From positions 124,001 to 188,000 of the forward strand of contig NZ_CBDBDD010000004.1 in NCBI RefSeq assembly GCF_965203655.1: 64,000 nucleotides of DNA, written 5' to 3'. This document shows, piece after piece, positions 43,604 to 52,571 of this stretch (position 1 is its first letter; each line of letters starts with the position of its first letter). The notes beneath the pieces are model-generated. The model saw only the letters and a program-made list of their open reading frames with translations, was not told where the DNA came from and made no database searches. The position numbers were made by a program, and so were the translations under genes. The stretch is from Poriferisodalis sp965203655 (lineage in GTDB: Bacteria > Actinomycetota > Acidimicrobiia > Acidimicrobiales > Poriferisodalaceae).

Positions 43604-45865
43604 ATGCGCGACCGTGAACGCCCTGGAACTACCGCCGCAGAACTGAGCCCGCACTGGGAACCCAGCCCTGCACCGCCCGACGGCGCGCCCAACGTCGTGG
43701 TGATCGTCTTCGACGACACCGGATTCGCGCACCTCGGCTGCTACGGCAGCGACATCGACACGCCGAACATCGACCGGCTGGCTGCAGGCGGTCTGCGATA
43801 CACCAACTTCCACACGACTGCACTGTGCTCGCCGACACGGGCCTGCCTGCTCAGCGGTCGCAACCATCACTCGGTGGGCATGCGGTTCCTGTCGAACGTC
43901 GACACCGGATTCTCGAACTGCCGCGGCGTGATCGCGCCGTCGGCAGCCACCTTCGCCGAAGTGCTCTCCAGTTACGGCTACGCGACATTCGCCTTGGGCA
44001 AATGGCACCTCGCCAACCTCGCGGACTGCGGCCCGGCGGGCCCGTTCGATCATTGGCCGCTGGGCCGCGGCTTCGACCGCTTCTACGGCTTCCTGGGCGG
44101 GGCAACCGACCAGTTCTCGCCTGAGCTCGTCATCGACAATCACCCGGTGGACCCGCCGAGCACGCCCGGCTATCACCTGTCCGAGGACCTTGTCGACCAG
44201 GCGATCTCGATGATCGCTGCGCAGCAGGCCACTGCGCCGTCGCGCAGGTTCCTGACATACCTCGCATTCGGAGCGACGCACTCGCCGCATCAAGCGCCGC
44301 AGGCCTACCTGGACAAGTACCGGGGCCGCTACGACGACGGCTGGGACGTGACGCGGGCGCGCTGGTTCGAACGCCAGCTGCAGCTGGGCATCGTCCCTGC
44401 GGATGCCGAGTTGTCGCCGCGGAACCCCGGAGTGCAGGCATGGAACGAACTTGACGACGACCAACGACTGCTGTATTGCCGCATGCAGGAGACCTTCGCT
44501 GCGTTCCTGGATCACACCGACGATCAGATCGGCCGGCTCGTCGACTACCTGGAGGGCACGGATCTGCTCGACGGCACCCTCATCATGCTGCTGTCCGACA
44601 ACGGTGCCTCCCAGGAGGGCGGCCGACACGGCCTGACCAACGAGAACATCTTCTTCAATCGCCAGCGGCTCAGCGTCGCCGACATGGTGCCGTTCGCGGA
44701 CCAGATCGGCGGCCCCAACCTCTACAACAACTACCCGTGGGGCTGGGCACAGGCCGGCAACACGCCGCTTCGCTTCTACAAGCAGAACACCTACGAGGGC
44801 GGCATCCGCGACCCGCTGATCGTGCACTGGCCAGCTGGCATCGACGATGCCGGGGGGATCCGTGATCAGTACCACCACGTCATCGACGTGATGCCGACGA
44901 TCCTCGACGTGGTCGGGGTCGAAGCGCCCCAGATGCACAACGGTGTGCCGCAGCAGCCCGTCGAAGGCATCTCGATGCTCCCCACGTTCGCAGCCACGAA
45001 TGCAGATGCCCCGTCGTCTCGGTCCACGCAGTACTACGAGATGCTCGGCCACCGGGCCGTGTACCACGACGGCTGGAAAGCGGTGACGTTGCACCGCCAA
45101 GGGACGCCATTCGGCGAGGACGAGTGGGCGCTCTACGACACGCGCAGCGATTTCGCCGAGATCCATGACCTGTCCGAGACGCACTCCGACAAGCTGCGCG
45201 AGCTGATCGAGCTGTGGTGGGACGAGGCCGCCACCTACAACGTGCTGCCGCTCGATGACCGGGGGGTGGAGCTGTTCGTACTGCGTCGGCCCGGCCCCGA
45301 GGCCTCGGCGACCCGGCTGCGCTACCCGGCCGGCATGCCGCACCTAGAGCGCTTCAAGTGCCCCGATGTGCGGAACCGCTCGTTCGAGATCGCAGCTTCG
45401 GCCGATACCGCGACAGGCACCGACGGGGTGCTGGTGGCCTACGGCTCACGCACGGGCGGGATGGTGCTGTGGGTCGCCGATGGGCTGCTGTGCTTCGAAT
45501 ACAACTACCTTGGGCGTCCGACCGGGATCAGGGCCAGCGAGCCGGTGCCGCTCGGCGACGTCGAGTTGGGCGTCCGCTACACGAAGACCGCCGAGCATGC
45601 CGGCACAGCCACCCTGTGGCAGCGCGCCGGCGACGGGCCCGTGCAGGAACTTGGATCTGTCGACCTCGAGACGATGCCGTACCGGCAGTCACTGTACGGA
45701 ATGGACATAGGGCGCGACCTCGGGCCCACGGTGAGCGCCGCCTACGTCGGGCCGAACGAGTTCCAGGGCACCCTGCTGCACGTGGAGTTCCGCTTGGAGA
45801 ACGACCGCGACGATCTGCGCGCCGCAGCCGCGGTCGAAGCCGAGAACGCGCTGGTCGACCAGTAG
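43604..45865 (+). CDS. formylglycine-dependent arylsulfatase
   Basis: This 753-aa type I sulfatase has the formylglycine motif CSPTR (C75) in TALCSPTRACLLSGRN, which the maturation enzyme FGE oxidises. The metal-binding DDTG at 37-40 (VIVFDDTGFAHLGCYGSD) and GKWHLAN carry further active-site residues. The long C-terminal domain (after about 560) is beta-rich. No signal peptide is visible, so it may be cytosolic. It is tail to tail with an MBL alkylsulfatase; the stops are six bases apart. Confidence 0.94.
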   Translation: MRDRERPGTTAAELSPHWEPSPAPPDGAPNVVVIVFDDTGFAHLGCYGSDIDTPNIDRLAAGGLRYTNFHTTALCSPTRACLLSGRNHHSVGMRFLSNVDTGFSNCRGVIAPSAATFAEVLSSYGYATFALGKWHLANLADCGPAGPFDHWPLGRGFDRFYGFLGGATDQFSPELVIDNHPVDPPSTPGYHLSEDLVDQAISMIAAQQATAPSRRFLTYLAFGATHSPHQAPQAYLDKYRGRYDDGWDVTRARWFERQLQLGIVPADAELSPRNPGVQAWNELDDDQRLLYCRMQETFAAFLDHTDDQIGRLVDYLEGTDLLDGTLIMLLSDNGASQEGGRHGLTNENIFFNRQRLSVADMVPFADQIGGPNLYNNYPWGWAQAGNTPLRFYKQNTYEGGIRDPLIVHWPAGIDDAGGIRDQYHHVIDVMPTILDVVGVEAPQMHNGVPQQPVEGISMLPTFAATNADAPSSRSTQYYEMLGHRAVYHDGWKAVTLHRQGTPFGEDEWALYDTRSDFAEIHDLSETHSDKLRELIELWWDEAATYNVLPLDDRGVELFVLRRPGPEASATRLRYPAGMPHLERFKCPDVRNRSFEIAASADTATGTDGVLVAYGSRTGGMVLWVADGLLCFEYNYLGRPTGIRASEPVPLGDVELGVRYTKTAEHAGTATLWQRAGDGPVQELGSVDLETMPYRQSLYGMDIGRDLGPTVSAAYVGPNEFQGTLLHVEFRLENDRDDLRAAAAVEAENALVDQ

Positions 45866-45871
45866 GCCCGC

Positions 45872-47755
45872 TCAGGGCTCGATCAGACGTGCCGTGGTGA
45901 ACACAGTCAGGCTCCCCAGCAGAGACTTCAGCAGGGCTCGGTCGCCGGTGATCTCGGCATCGTCGAGCGCGCTGGCGTCGTTGAGTGCAGCGAAGAGCGT
46001 GGCCCGGTCGGTGCGGACCGAGGCGGCGGCATCGGGGTCAACCGTTCCGGCCCGGTGATGCACAGCGGAACGGCCGATACCGAGCACGTGATCCTCGCCT
46101 AGGTCGGTGAAGCGGAAGTTGAACGTGACCGGCCCCGCATCGAAGGCGTCGGGATCGAACCGTACGCCGATCACGTCGAACAGGTGCCCGGCATCCATGG
46201 CTTGGGACATGTCGCGGGTGGGCACGCGTCCCCAGTCGGGAGTGCCTTCGCGCAGTTCCTTCGCGCCCATCAGGTAGGCGTTGCGCCAGGTCGCCGACTC
46301 CGACTGGTAGCCGAGCTGCTCGAGCGCGTCGGCCTGCAGGGTGCGCGCCTCGCGGTTCGCCGGGTCGGCGAACACCACGTGGTTGACCACCTGGGCCACC
46401 CAGCGGTACTCACCGCGCTCGTAGCACTCGCGGGCCTTGGTCAGTACTGCACTTGCGCCGCCCATGAACTCGACGTAGTTGACGCCCGCGTCGGCCGGCG
46501 GCAGCGGATTGAGGTTGGCCGGGTTGCCGTCGTACCAGCCGAGGTAGCGGTTGTATACCGAGCGACAGTTGTGCGACACCGTGCCGTAGTAGCCCTGCAC
46601 GTGCGATTCGCTGAACTCGGCCGGCAGCCGCAGCCGGGCGGCGATCTCGGTCGGCCGCAGCCCCTGGTTGGCCAAGCGCATCGTCTGGTCGTGCATCCAG
46701 CGGTAGAGGTCGCGCTGCATCGACAGGAAGCTCCGCACGTCGGCGTTGCCGAACCGGGGCCAATGGTGGCTGGCGAACATGACGTCGGTGTCGTCGCCCC
46801 ACAGTTCGAGCGCCTCGCCGATGTACTTGCTCCATGCCAGCGCGTCCCGGGTCTGCGCACCCCGGATCGGGTAGAGGTTGTGCATCGTGTGCGTGCAGTT
46901 CTCGGCCATGCACAGCAGGTTCTTGTCGGGGAAGAAGAAGTTCATCTCCGCCGGCGCTTCGGCATCTGGCGTGTTCTGGAACACGATCCGGATACCGCTG
47001 AGCTCGCGCTCCTCCCCAGTGCGGGTGATGACGTCGGTGGGCGCCAGCAGGTCCGATCGGGCGAGACCCATCGCCGAGCCCAGGCCGCAGTCGACGTGAC
47101 CCAACGGCCCAGGCGGCAGCAGTGGCCCGAACTGGTACGCCGCCCGCCTGCCCATGATCGGCCCGGCGATGACGAACTCGCTGACCACCTCTTCGAGGAA
47201 CCCGTCCGGCGCAACGATCTCCACGTCGCCGCTGGCCACAGCTTCGGCATCTGTCACGCCGAGCACCCCGCCGAAGTGGTCTGCGTGGGAATGCGTATAG
47301 ATGATCGCCCGCACCGGTCGGGCACCCAGCGTGTTGTTGGCGAGATCCAGTGCAGCGGCGGCCGAGGGCCGCGTCGTCAGGGGATCGATGATCAGCCAGC
47401 CATCGGAACCCGCCAAGAACGTGATGTTGGCAATGTCGTAACCGCGCACCTGCCAGACGCCGTCGGCCACCTCGAACAGTCCGTGATGAACGTTGAGCCG
47501 TGCCTGCCGCCACAGGCTCGGGTGCACCGATGGTGGCGCCTCAGTTGATTCGTTGACGAAGGCGTGCCGGGCCACATCGAACACGACGTGGTCGCCCATC
47601 AAGACGCGACCGTCGTCAATCTGGGCGATGAGTCCACGGGAAGCCCGCTCGAAGTCGCCCGGGTCGTCGAATGAGACGACCGCTGCGCTGTTGGCCGCGG
47701 CCGTGACCTCCGACGGCTCCCCCGGTCTCGCCGTGTCGGCCTCGCCAGCAGTCAC
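45872..47755 (-). CDS. metallo-beta-lactamase-fold alkylsulfatase (SdsA1/BDS1-like)
   Basis: This 627-aa type III sulfatase has the zinc motif THSHADH (154-160) followed by FGG, and ENCTHTMHNLYPIRG with later ligands. An alkylsulfatase dimerisation domain and a C-terminal SCP2-like domain (about 500-627, ending in a long hydrophobic-pocket fold) follow. It hydrolyses alkyl sulfate esters to alcohol and sulfate. No signal peptide is clear (SdsA1 is secreted). It lies 43 bases downstream of a P450 on the same strand. Confidence 0.93.
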   Translation of the reverse strand: MTAGEADTARPGEPSEVTAAANSAAVVSFDDPGDFERASRGLIAQIDDGRVLMGDHVVFDVARHAFVNESTEAPPSVHPSLWRQARLNVHHGLFEVADGVWQVRGYDIANITFLAGSDGWLIIDPLTTRPSAAAALDLANNTLGARPVRAIIYTHSHADHFGGVLGVTDAEAVASGDVEIVAPDGFLEEVVSEFVIAGPIMGRRAAYQFGPLLPPGPLGHVDCGLGSAMGLARSDLLAPTDVITRTGEERELSGIRIVFQNTPDAEAPAEMNFFFPDKNLLCMAENCTHTMHNLYPIRGAQTRDALAWSKYIGEALELWGDDTDVMFASHHWPRFGNADVRSFLSMQRDLYRWMHDQTMRLANQGLRPTEIAARLRLPAEFSESHVQGYYGTVSHNCRSVYNRYLGWYDGNPANLNPLPPADAGVNYVEFMGGASAVLTKARECYERGEYRWVAQVVNHVVFADPANREARTLQADALEQLGYQSESATWRNAYLMGAKELREGTPDWGRVPTRDMSQAMDAGHLFDVIGVRFDPDAFDAGPVTFNFRFTDLGEDHVLGIGRSAVHHRAGTVDPDAAASVRTDRATLFAALNDASALDDAEITGDRALLKSLLGSLTVFTTARLIEP

Positions 47756-47798
47756 GCCGATGTCCGCTCGCTCAGAACCGCTGCCGGAGTCCGACGAC

Positions 47799-49037
47799 TC
47801 AACCGGCGGCGGGGAAGCGGATCGGCAGGTAGCGAGGACCGCGCACCTGCCCGCCGGCCCAGGTGACCTCGTCAGGCTCGCTCACCTCGAAATCGGGAAT
47901 CCGCCTGAACCAGGTCCGCAGCGCGATGTCCATCTCGAGTCGGGCCAGGTTGGACCCGGCGCAGCGGTGGATGCCCGCGCCGAAAGCGACGTGCCGGTTG
48001 TGGGGACGGTCCAGAATCACCTCGTCGGGACGGTCGAACACCTCGGGGTCACGGTTCGCGCCGGGGAAGTTCATCAGCACCTTGCTGCCTGCGGGGATGG
48101 TCACGCCACCGTAGGACACGTCTTCGGTGGCCCGGCGCCCCATGGTGACCGGGGCATAGAAGCGCAGCAACTCTTCGATGGCCGTCGGCCACAGCTCCGG
48201 CCCGGCCACCATGCGCTCGCGGTCCGCGGGATGCGTGCCGAAATGCCACAGCGCCGAGCCGATCGAGCTCCAGGTGGTGTCGATGCCCGCGATGAGCTGC
48301 AGGTTGAGCATGCCCACCACCATGACCGGATCGATCGGGTTGCCCTGGTGGTCCGTCCCGGCGAGCAGCGCCGAGACGAACCCGTCGTCGGGCTCAGCCC
48401 GCTTCTCCTCGACGACTTCGTAGAAGAACCCCCGGATCACCTTGCGGTACTTAATGCGGAGCTGGGGATCGGTGAGCCCCAGCTCCAGCAGGCAGCGCAC
48501 CCAGTGCGTGAACTCTTCCACTCGGCTCTCGTCGATTCCCAGCAGGTGGGCGATGACCCGCGGCGGGATCTGCTGGGCGTACTGACCGGCGCCATCGGCC
48601 TTGCCGGCATCGATGAAGTCGTCGATCAGGCGATCCGCGAGTTCTTGGGTGTAGTCGCGGTGCGCCTCGACGGCCTTGGGCGAGAAATGCGGCAGCAGCA
48701 GCCGGCGGGTCCAGCCGTGGATGGGCGGGTCTTCCGAGATCGGTGCGGCGTTGGTGCCGTACTTCTCGAACGTCGGGTCCGACAGAAGATCCTCGATCAC
48801 TTCCGGCGGCGGGGAGGTCACCAAGGGGTCGCTGCTCGACAGCTCGGGCACCATCTTGGACATCGCCTGCACGTCCTCATAGCGGGTCGGCAGGAACGAG
48901 CCGCCCCAGCGCTCCGTGTGAGCGATGGGGCAACGGCCTCGCAGCTCCTCCCACACCGGCGCGGGATCGCGTACGTAGCCGGGGTCGAAGATGTCGTAGT
49001 CGGTCTCCCAGTCTTCGACGGGGGCGGTGTCGGTCAT
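47799..49037 (-). CDS. cytochrome P450
   Basis: This 412-aa soluble P450 has the haem loop FGAGIHRCAGSNLARLE (C359) and the I-helix oxygen motif AGIDTTWSSIG. The K-helix is seen as AIEELLRFYAP. It shares long stretches with the P450 at 51222-52448, and the two probably arose by duplication. Redox partners are not nearby. It is probably in an operon with the tandem TetR gene upstream and the alkylsulfatase downstream. Confidence 0.94.
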   Translation of the reverse strand: MTDTAPVEDWETDYDIFDPGYVRDPAPVWEELRGRCPIAHTERWGGSFLPTRYEDVQAMSKMVPELSSSDPLVTSPPPEVIEDLLSDPTFEKYGTNAAPISEDPPIHGWTRRLLLPHFSPKAVEAHRDYTQELADRLIDDFIDAGKADGAGQYAQQIPPRVIAHLLGIDESRVEEFTHWVRCLLELGLTDPQLRIKYRKVIRGFFYEVVEEKRAEPDDGFVSALLAGTDHQGNPIDPVMVVGMLNLQLIAGIDTTWSSIGSALWHFGTHPADRERMVAGPELWPTAIEELLRFYAPVTMGRRATEDVSYGGVTIPAGSKVLMNFPGANRDPEVFDRPDEVILDRPHNRHVAFGAGIHRCAGSNLARLEMDIALRTWFRRIPDFEVSEPDEVTWAGGQVRGPRYLPIRFPAAG

Positions 49038-49101
49038 CGGGGGCTCCTTTTTCGGGTGCGGATTCAGTTCTTCGGGAGGTTTCTGAAGGGGGCCTCGGGT
49101 G

Positions 49102-50283
49102 TCACGAGCTTGGATACTCTTCGAAGTTCAGCAGCCTCGCGAGCACGCCCGCAGCGTATTGCTCGAGATCTTCCAGTCTGCGACCCAGCGCGGCCCCGAG
49201 CAGCGGCTCAAACAGCGACCAAGCGAGCTGAGTGGCCGCGACGATGAGATAGCGACAGCGCGCGGACGGCCCGGGCTCGCCATGACGCATGCGATGGCGG
49301 GCGAGCAGGGCACTCACCACGGGGAAGTGGTCGTCCGCGAGCGCCAATTTGGCATCGAGCGCGACTCGGGTCAGTGCACGGACGTAGCCCGGGTGAGCTC
49401 GCATCGAGAAAAAGTCCGGCATCGAATCCGGGCCTGACTCGGCCGCATAGAACTCGTCGCGAATCTGGCGTGACGCATGCTCGAGCACTTCGGCGGCCGA
49501 GCCGAAGTAGTGGTGGATCAGCCCGTAATTCACGCCCGCCCGGGCGGCCAGCTGGCGCCCGGAGATGGCCGCTGGGGTGCGATCGGCCAGCAGTTCCACG
49601 CCTGCGGCTACCAGGCGCGCTTCGACCTCGGCGCGGCCCCGCCCCGCGGTGAGCGAGGCTGGGCGTGACCCGCGAGCCCGCACCGGCCGCGGCGCGAGGT
49701 CACTTCCTGCGAAGGGACCCCTGCCGGCGTGCAGGCGTTCGATCGTCGTCACCAGCTCGCGATCGACGAGGTCTGCGTGATCGTCCAGCGTCGCGGAGCG
49801 CGTCAGCGACGTGCGGTGGATGCACACGCCGAGCTGCATCGAGCAGGACAGCGCCACCAGCGTGGCTCGGGCGGTGGCATCCAGTTCTGGACGGAGGATC
49901 TGCAGGCCGCTGGAGTACCGCTCGACGATGGGGTTCTGGGGCCGCAGCGTCAGCGCGGCCTCGTCGAGCTGGATGTTGGCCAGGACACGCACGAACGACT
50001 CGTGGCGCACAACCACGCCCGGTGTGGGCACCAGGGCACCGGGCGGGAAGGCATCGTCGAGGTAGGCGTCTCCCAGCCGGTCGAGCACTTGGCGGCAGAG
50101 TTCGCGCTTGGAGCCGAAGTGGCGGTGGATCTGCGCGTAGTTGACGCCCGCGGCTGCTGCGATGCGACGGCCAGAGACCGCCGAAGGAGGCTCCTGAGTG
50201 AGCAGTTCGGTGGTTGCACCGAGCAGTGCCGTTGCGGGGTGCGGTCCCGCCGCGTCGACGGGCGCCGCGTCGAGTGCAGCCAC
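49102..50283 (-). CDS. tandem TetR-family regulator (two DNA-binding domains in one chain)
   Basis: This 393-aa protein is about twice the usual TetR length. It contains two complete TetR HTH modules: residues about 18-70 (SGRRIAAAAGVNYAQIHRHF) and about 219-270 (SGRQLAARAGVNYGLIHHYF), each followed by its own helical ligand-like domain. The similarity of the two halves indicates duplication and fusion, which makes a built-in pseudo-dimer. It is divergent from the TauD-P450 pair across 63 bases and upstream of its own P450, so it may control both P450 genes. Confidence 0.9.
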   Translation of the reverse strand: MAALDAAPVDAAGPHPATALLGATTELLTQEPPSAVSGRRIAAAAGVNYAQIHRHFGSKRELCRQVLDRLGDAYLDDAFPPGALVPTPGVVVRHESFVRVLANIQLDEAALTLRPQNPIVERYSSGLQILRPELDATARATLVALSCSMQLGVCIHRTSLTRSATLDDHADLVDRELVTTIERLHAGRGPFAGSDLAPRPVRARGSRPASLTAGRGRAEVEARLVAAGVELLADRTPAAISGRQLAARAGVNYGLIHHYFGSAAEVLEHASRQIRDEFYAAESGPDSMPDFFSMRAHPGYVRALTRVALDAKLALADDHFPVVSALLARHRMRHGEPGPSARCRYLIVAATQLAWSLFEPLLGAALGRRLEDLEQYAAGVLARLLNFEEYPSS

Positions 50284-50346
50284 ATGGCTAATCTAGGCGC
50301 GCAGGGCGACGGCGCTGCGCCCAGCGAGCCGCGAAGGAGACCGAGC

Positions 50347-51192
50347 ATGCGTATCAACGCCGTGCAGCCGAAGGACTACAACCGCATCCGGGTCGAGCCG
50401 CTGACCGGCACGATCGGCGCCGAGATCCCCGATGTCGACCTGCGTGAGCTCGACGACGAGCTGATCGCCGAACTGCACGATGCCTGGATGGACCACAAGG
50501 TGCTGTTCTTCCGCGACCAGGACCTGACCCAAGCCCAGCATGTGGCGTACGGGCGGGCATACGGCGAGCTGGAGGTCCATCCCTTCACGCTGAATGTCGA
50601 AGAGCACCCCGAGATCATCGTGCTCGAATCCACAGCCGAGAAGTTCCAGGCCGCCGAGACCTGGCACTCCGACGTCACCTTCCGGGAGTGCCCCCCGCTG
50701 GGCTCGGTGCTGTTCGGCCGCCTCGTCCCGCCGCACGGCGGCGACACGTGCTGGGCAAACATGGAACTCGCCTACGAGCAGCTTCCCGACGAAGTCAAGG
50801 AGCAGATCGAAGGGCGCTATGCCATCCATTCCTATGTGAAGGCATTCGGCAGGTTCATGAGCGAGGCCGAGCGGGCCGAGACGGCCGAGCGGTTCCCCGA
50901 CCAGAAGCACCCGATCGTGCGCACGCACCCGGTGACCGGCCGCAAGAGCCTCTATGTGAACCGGACGTTCACTCTCACCATCGACGGGATGTCGCCCGAC
51001 GAGTGTCGTGACCTTCGGTATCTGCTCTACGACCAGGCCAGCACGCCGGAGTTCCAATGCCGGTTCCGCTGGCGTCCGGGGTCAATCGCCCAGTGGGACA
51101 ACCGTTGCACCCAGCACTATGCGGTGCCCGACCACGGCGGTCTGCATCGCCGGATGGAGCGGGTCACACTGGCCGGCGATCGCCCCGTCTGA
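50347..51192 (+). CDS. TauD/TfdA-family 2-oxoglutarate dioxygenase
   Basis: This 281-aa enzyme has the HxD motif ETWHSDVTFRE (H107, D109) and a distal histidine in CTQHYAVPDHGG (H257). AAGGAG precedes the ATG. It is more typical of the TauD/alkylsulfatase group (VLFFRDQDLT, PPHGGDTCWANM) than its paralogue at 42678. It is co-transcribed with the downstream P450 (29-base gap) and divergent from the tandem TetR gene. Confidence 0.92.
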   Translation: MRINAVQPKDYNRIRVEPLTGTIGAEIPDVDLRELDDELIAELHDAWMDHKVLFFRDQDLTQAQHVAYGRAYGELEVHPFTLNVEEHPEIIVLESTAEKFQAAETWHSDVTFRECPPLGSVLFGRLVPPHGGDTCWANMELAYEQLPDEVKEQIEGRYAIHSYVKAFGRFMSEAERAETAERFPDQKHPIVRTHPVTGRKSLYVNRTFTLTIDGMSPDECRDLRYLLYDQASTPEFQCRFRWRPGSIAQWDNRCTQHYAVPDHGGLHRRMERVTLAGDRPV

Positions 51193-51221
51193 TCGGTTGA
51201 CCCGGGTAACGGCGCACCGCG

Positions 51222-52448
51222 ATGACCTACACCGACGACTCGATTACCGATGATGCGACTTCGGCCATCCCGCCAGTCATGGATTTCGCCACCGACTGGG
51301 ACTTCAACGACCCCGCCTGGGTGAACGACCCGTTCCCTATCTGGGACGACCTGCGCGAACGATGCCCGATGGCCCATTCGGAGCGCTTCAACGAGGGGGT
51401 GTGGCTGCCGTTGCAGTACGACGACATCGTCGGTATCGCAAACGACACTGCCACGTTCTCCAACGTCCATCACGGCATTCGCCGCGGCGGGACCGTGGAG
51501 CGGGGCTTCTTCCCGCCGATCAACAGCGATCCGCCTGACCACATGGAGATCCGCCGCACGCTGCTGCCGTTCTTTGCACCCAAGCGCATCGAGGGCTGGC
51601 GCAGCCACATTGCCGCTGACTGCGAGGTACGGGCCGCCGCCATTGCCAAGCGGGGTCACGGCGACGCGGCCGTCGATTACAGCCAGCACATTCCGGTCGG
51701 CGCTATCGCAGCCATCTTGGGCATCGATCCTGCCGATGGCGACAAGTTCCGCGCCTGGATCTTCGACCTCCTCGCCGTCGGGCCCAGCGACGGCGCCGTA
51801 GTGCTGCAGGCGATCATCGAGGTGCGCGAGTACATGGCCAAGGTCATGGCTGAGCGGCGGGCGGTGCCCGGCGATGATCTGATCAGCCACTTGGTCACGA
51901 CCGAGATGGGCGGCGAGCCGTTGCCGGACGACCTCATCGAGCGGATGCTGGTGCTGCAGCTCGTCGCGGGCATCGACACCACCTGGAGCTCGATCGGTGC
52001 AGCGCTGTGGCACTTGGCCAACCACGACGACGACCGCCGCAGGCTCGTCGCCGAACCCGAGCTGCTGCCCACTGCAATGGAGGAGTTCCTCCGGGCGTAC
52101 GCGCCAGTGAACGTCGCCCGGCGGGTCACCGCCAACACCGAGGTGAATGGCGTCGAGATGAAAGCGGGGGATCACGTCATGATGACGTTCCCCATCGGGT
52201 GCCGCGATCCCGAACGGTTCGAGCGGGCCGACGAGGTCGTGATCGACCGCGACGAGAACCGCCATATCGCTTTCGGGGCCGGCATTCACCGCTGCATCGG
52301 CTCGAACCTGGCCCGCCTTGAGATGGAGATTGCGCTCGAGACCTGGCTGCGGCACATCCCGGAGTTCTCGATCGCTCGAGGGGCTGAGGTCATCTGGTCC
52401 ACCGGCCAGATCCGCGGACCGAGGTCGATCCCCATCGTTGTCGATTGA
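51222..52448 (+). CDS. cytochrome P450
   Basis: This 408-aa P450 has the haem loop FGAGIHRCIGSNLARLE (C358) and the I-helix motif AGIDTTWSSIGAALWHL. It is a paralogue of the P450 at 47799-49037, with near-identical haem and I-helix segments. The ATG at 51222 follows the TauD gene closely. The two P450s flank the tandem TetR and face away from each other. Confidence 0.94.
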   Translation: MTYTDDSITDDATSAIPPVMDFATDWDFNDPAWVNDPFPIWDDLRERCPMAHSERFNEGVWLPLQYDDIVGIANDTATFSNVHHGIRRGGTVERGFFPPINSDPPDHMEIRRTLLPFFAPKRIEGWRSHIAADCEVRAAAIAKRGHGDAAVDYSQHIPVGAIAAILGIDPADGDKFRAWIFDLLAVGPSDGAVVLQAIIEVREYMAKVMAERRAVPGDDLISHLVTTEMGGEPLPDDLIERMLVLQLVAGIDTTWSSIGAALWHLANHDDDRRRLVAEPELLPTAMEEFLRAYAPVNVARRVTANTEVNGVEMKAGDHVMMTFPIGCRDPERFERADEVVIDRDENRHIAFGAGIHRCIGSNLARLEMEIALETWLRHIPEFSIARGAEVIWSTGQIRGPRSIPIVVD

Positions 52449-52571
52449 CAATCGTTACGAAATCGTCGCGTCTCGGGACGCGCGGCACCTTGCTGTCTCA
52501 CTAACGTGCAGCCAATTGGCTAGCGCCGTGGACTTCAGGGGGCGGCGCCAAAACAATGGGAGGGCAATCTC

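Noticed and set aside
43454..45343. Minus-strand open frame of 629 codons opposite the arylsulfatase
   Set aside because: It is antisense to a gene with a clear formylglycine motif and full family length. There is no domain in the antisense product.
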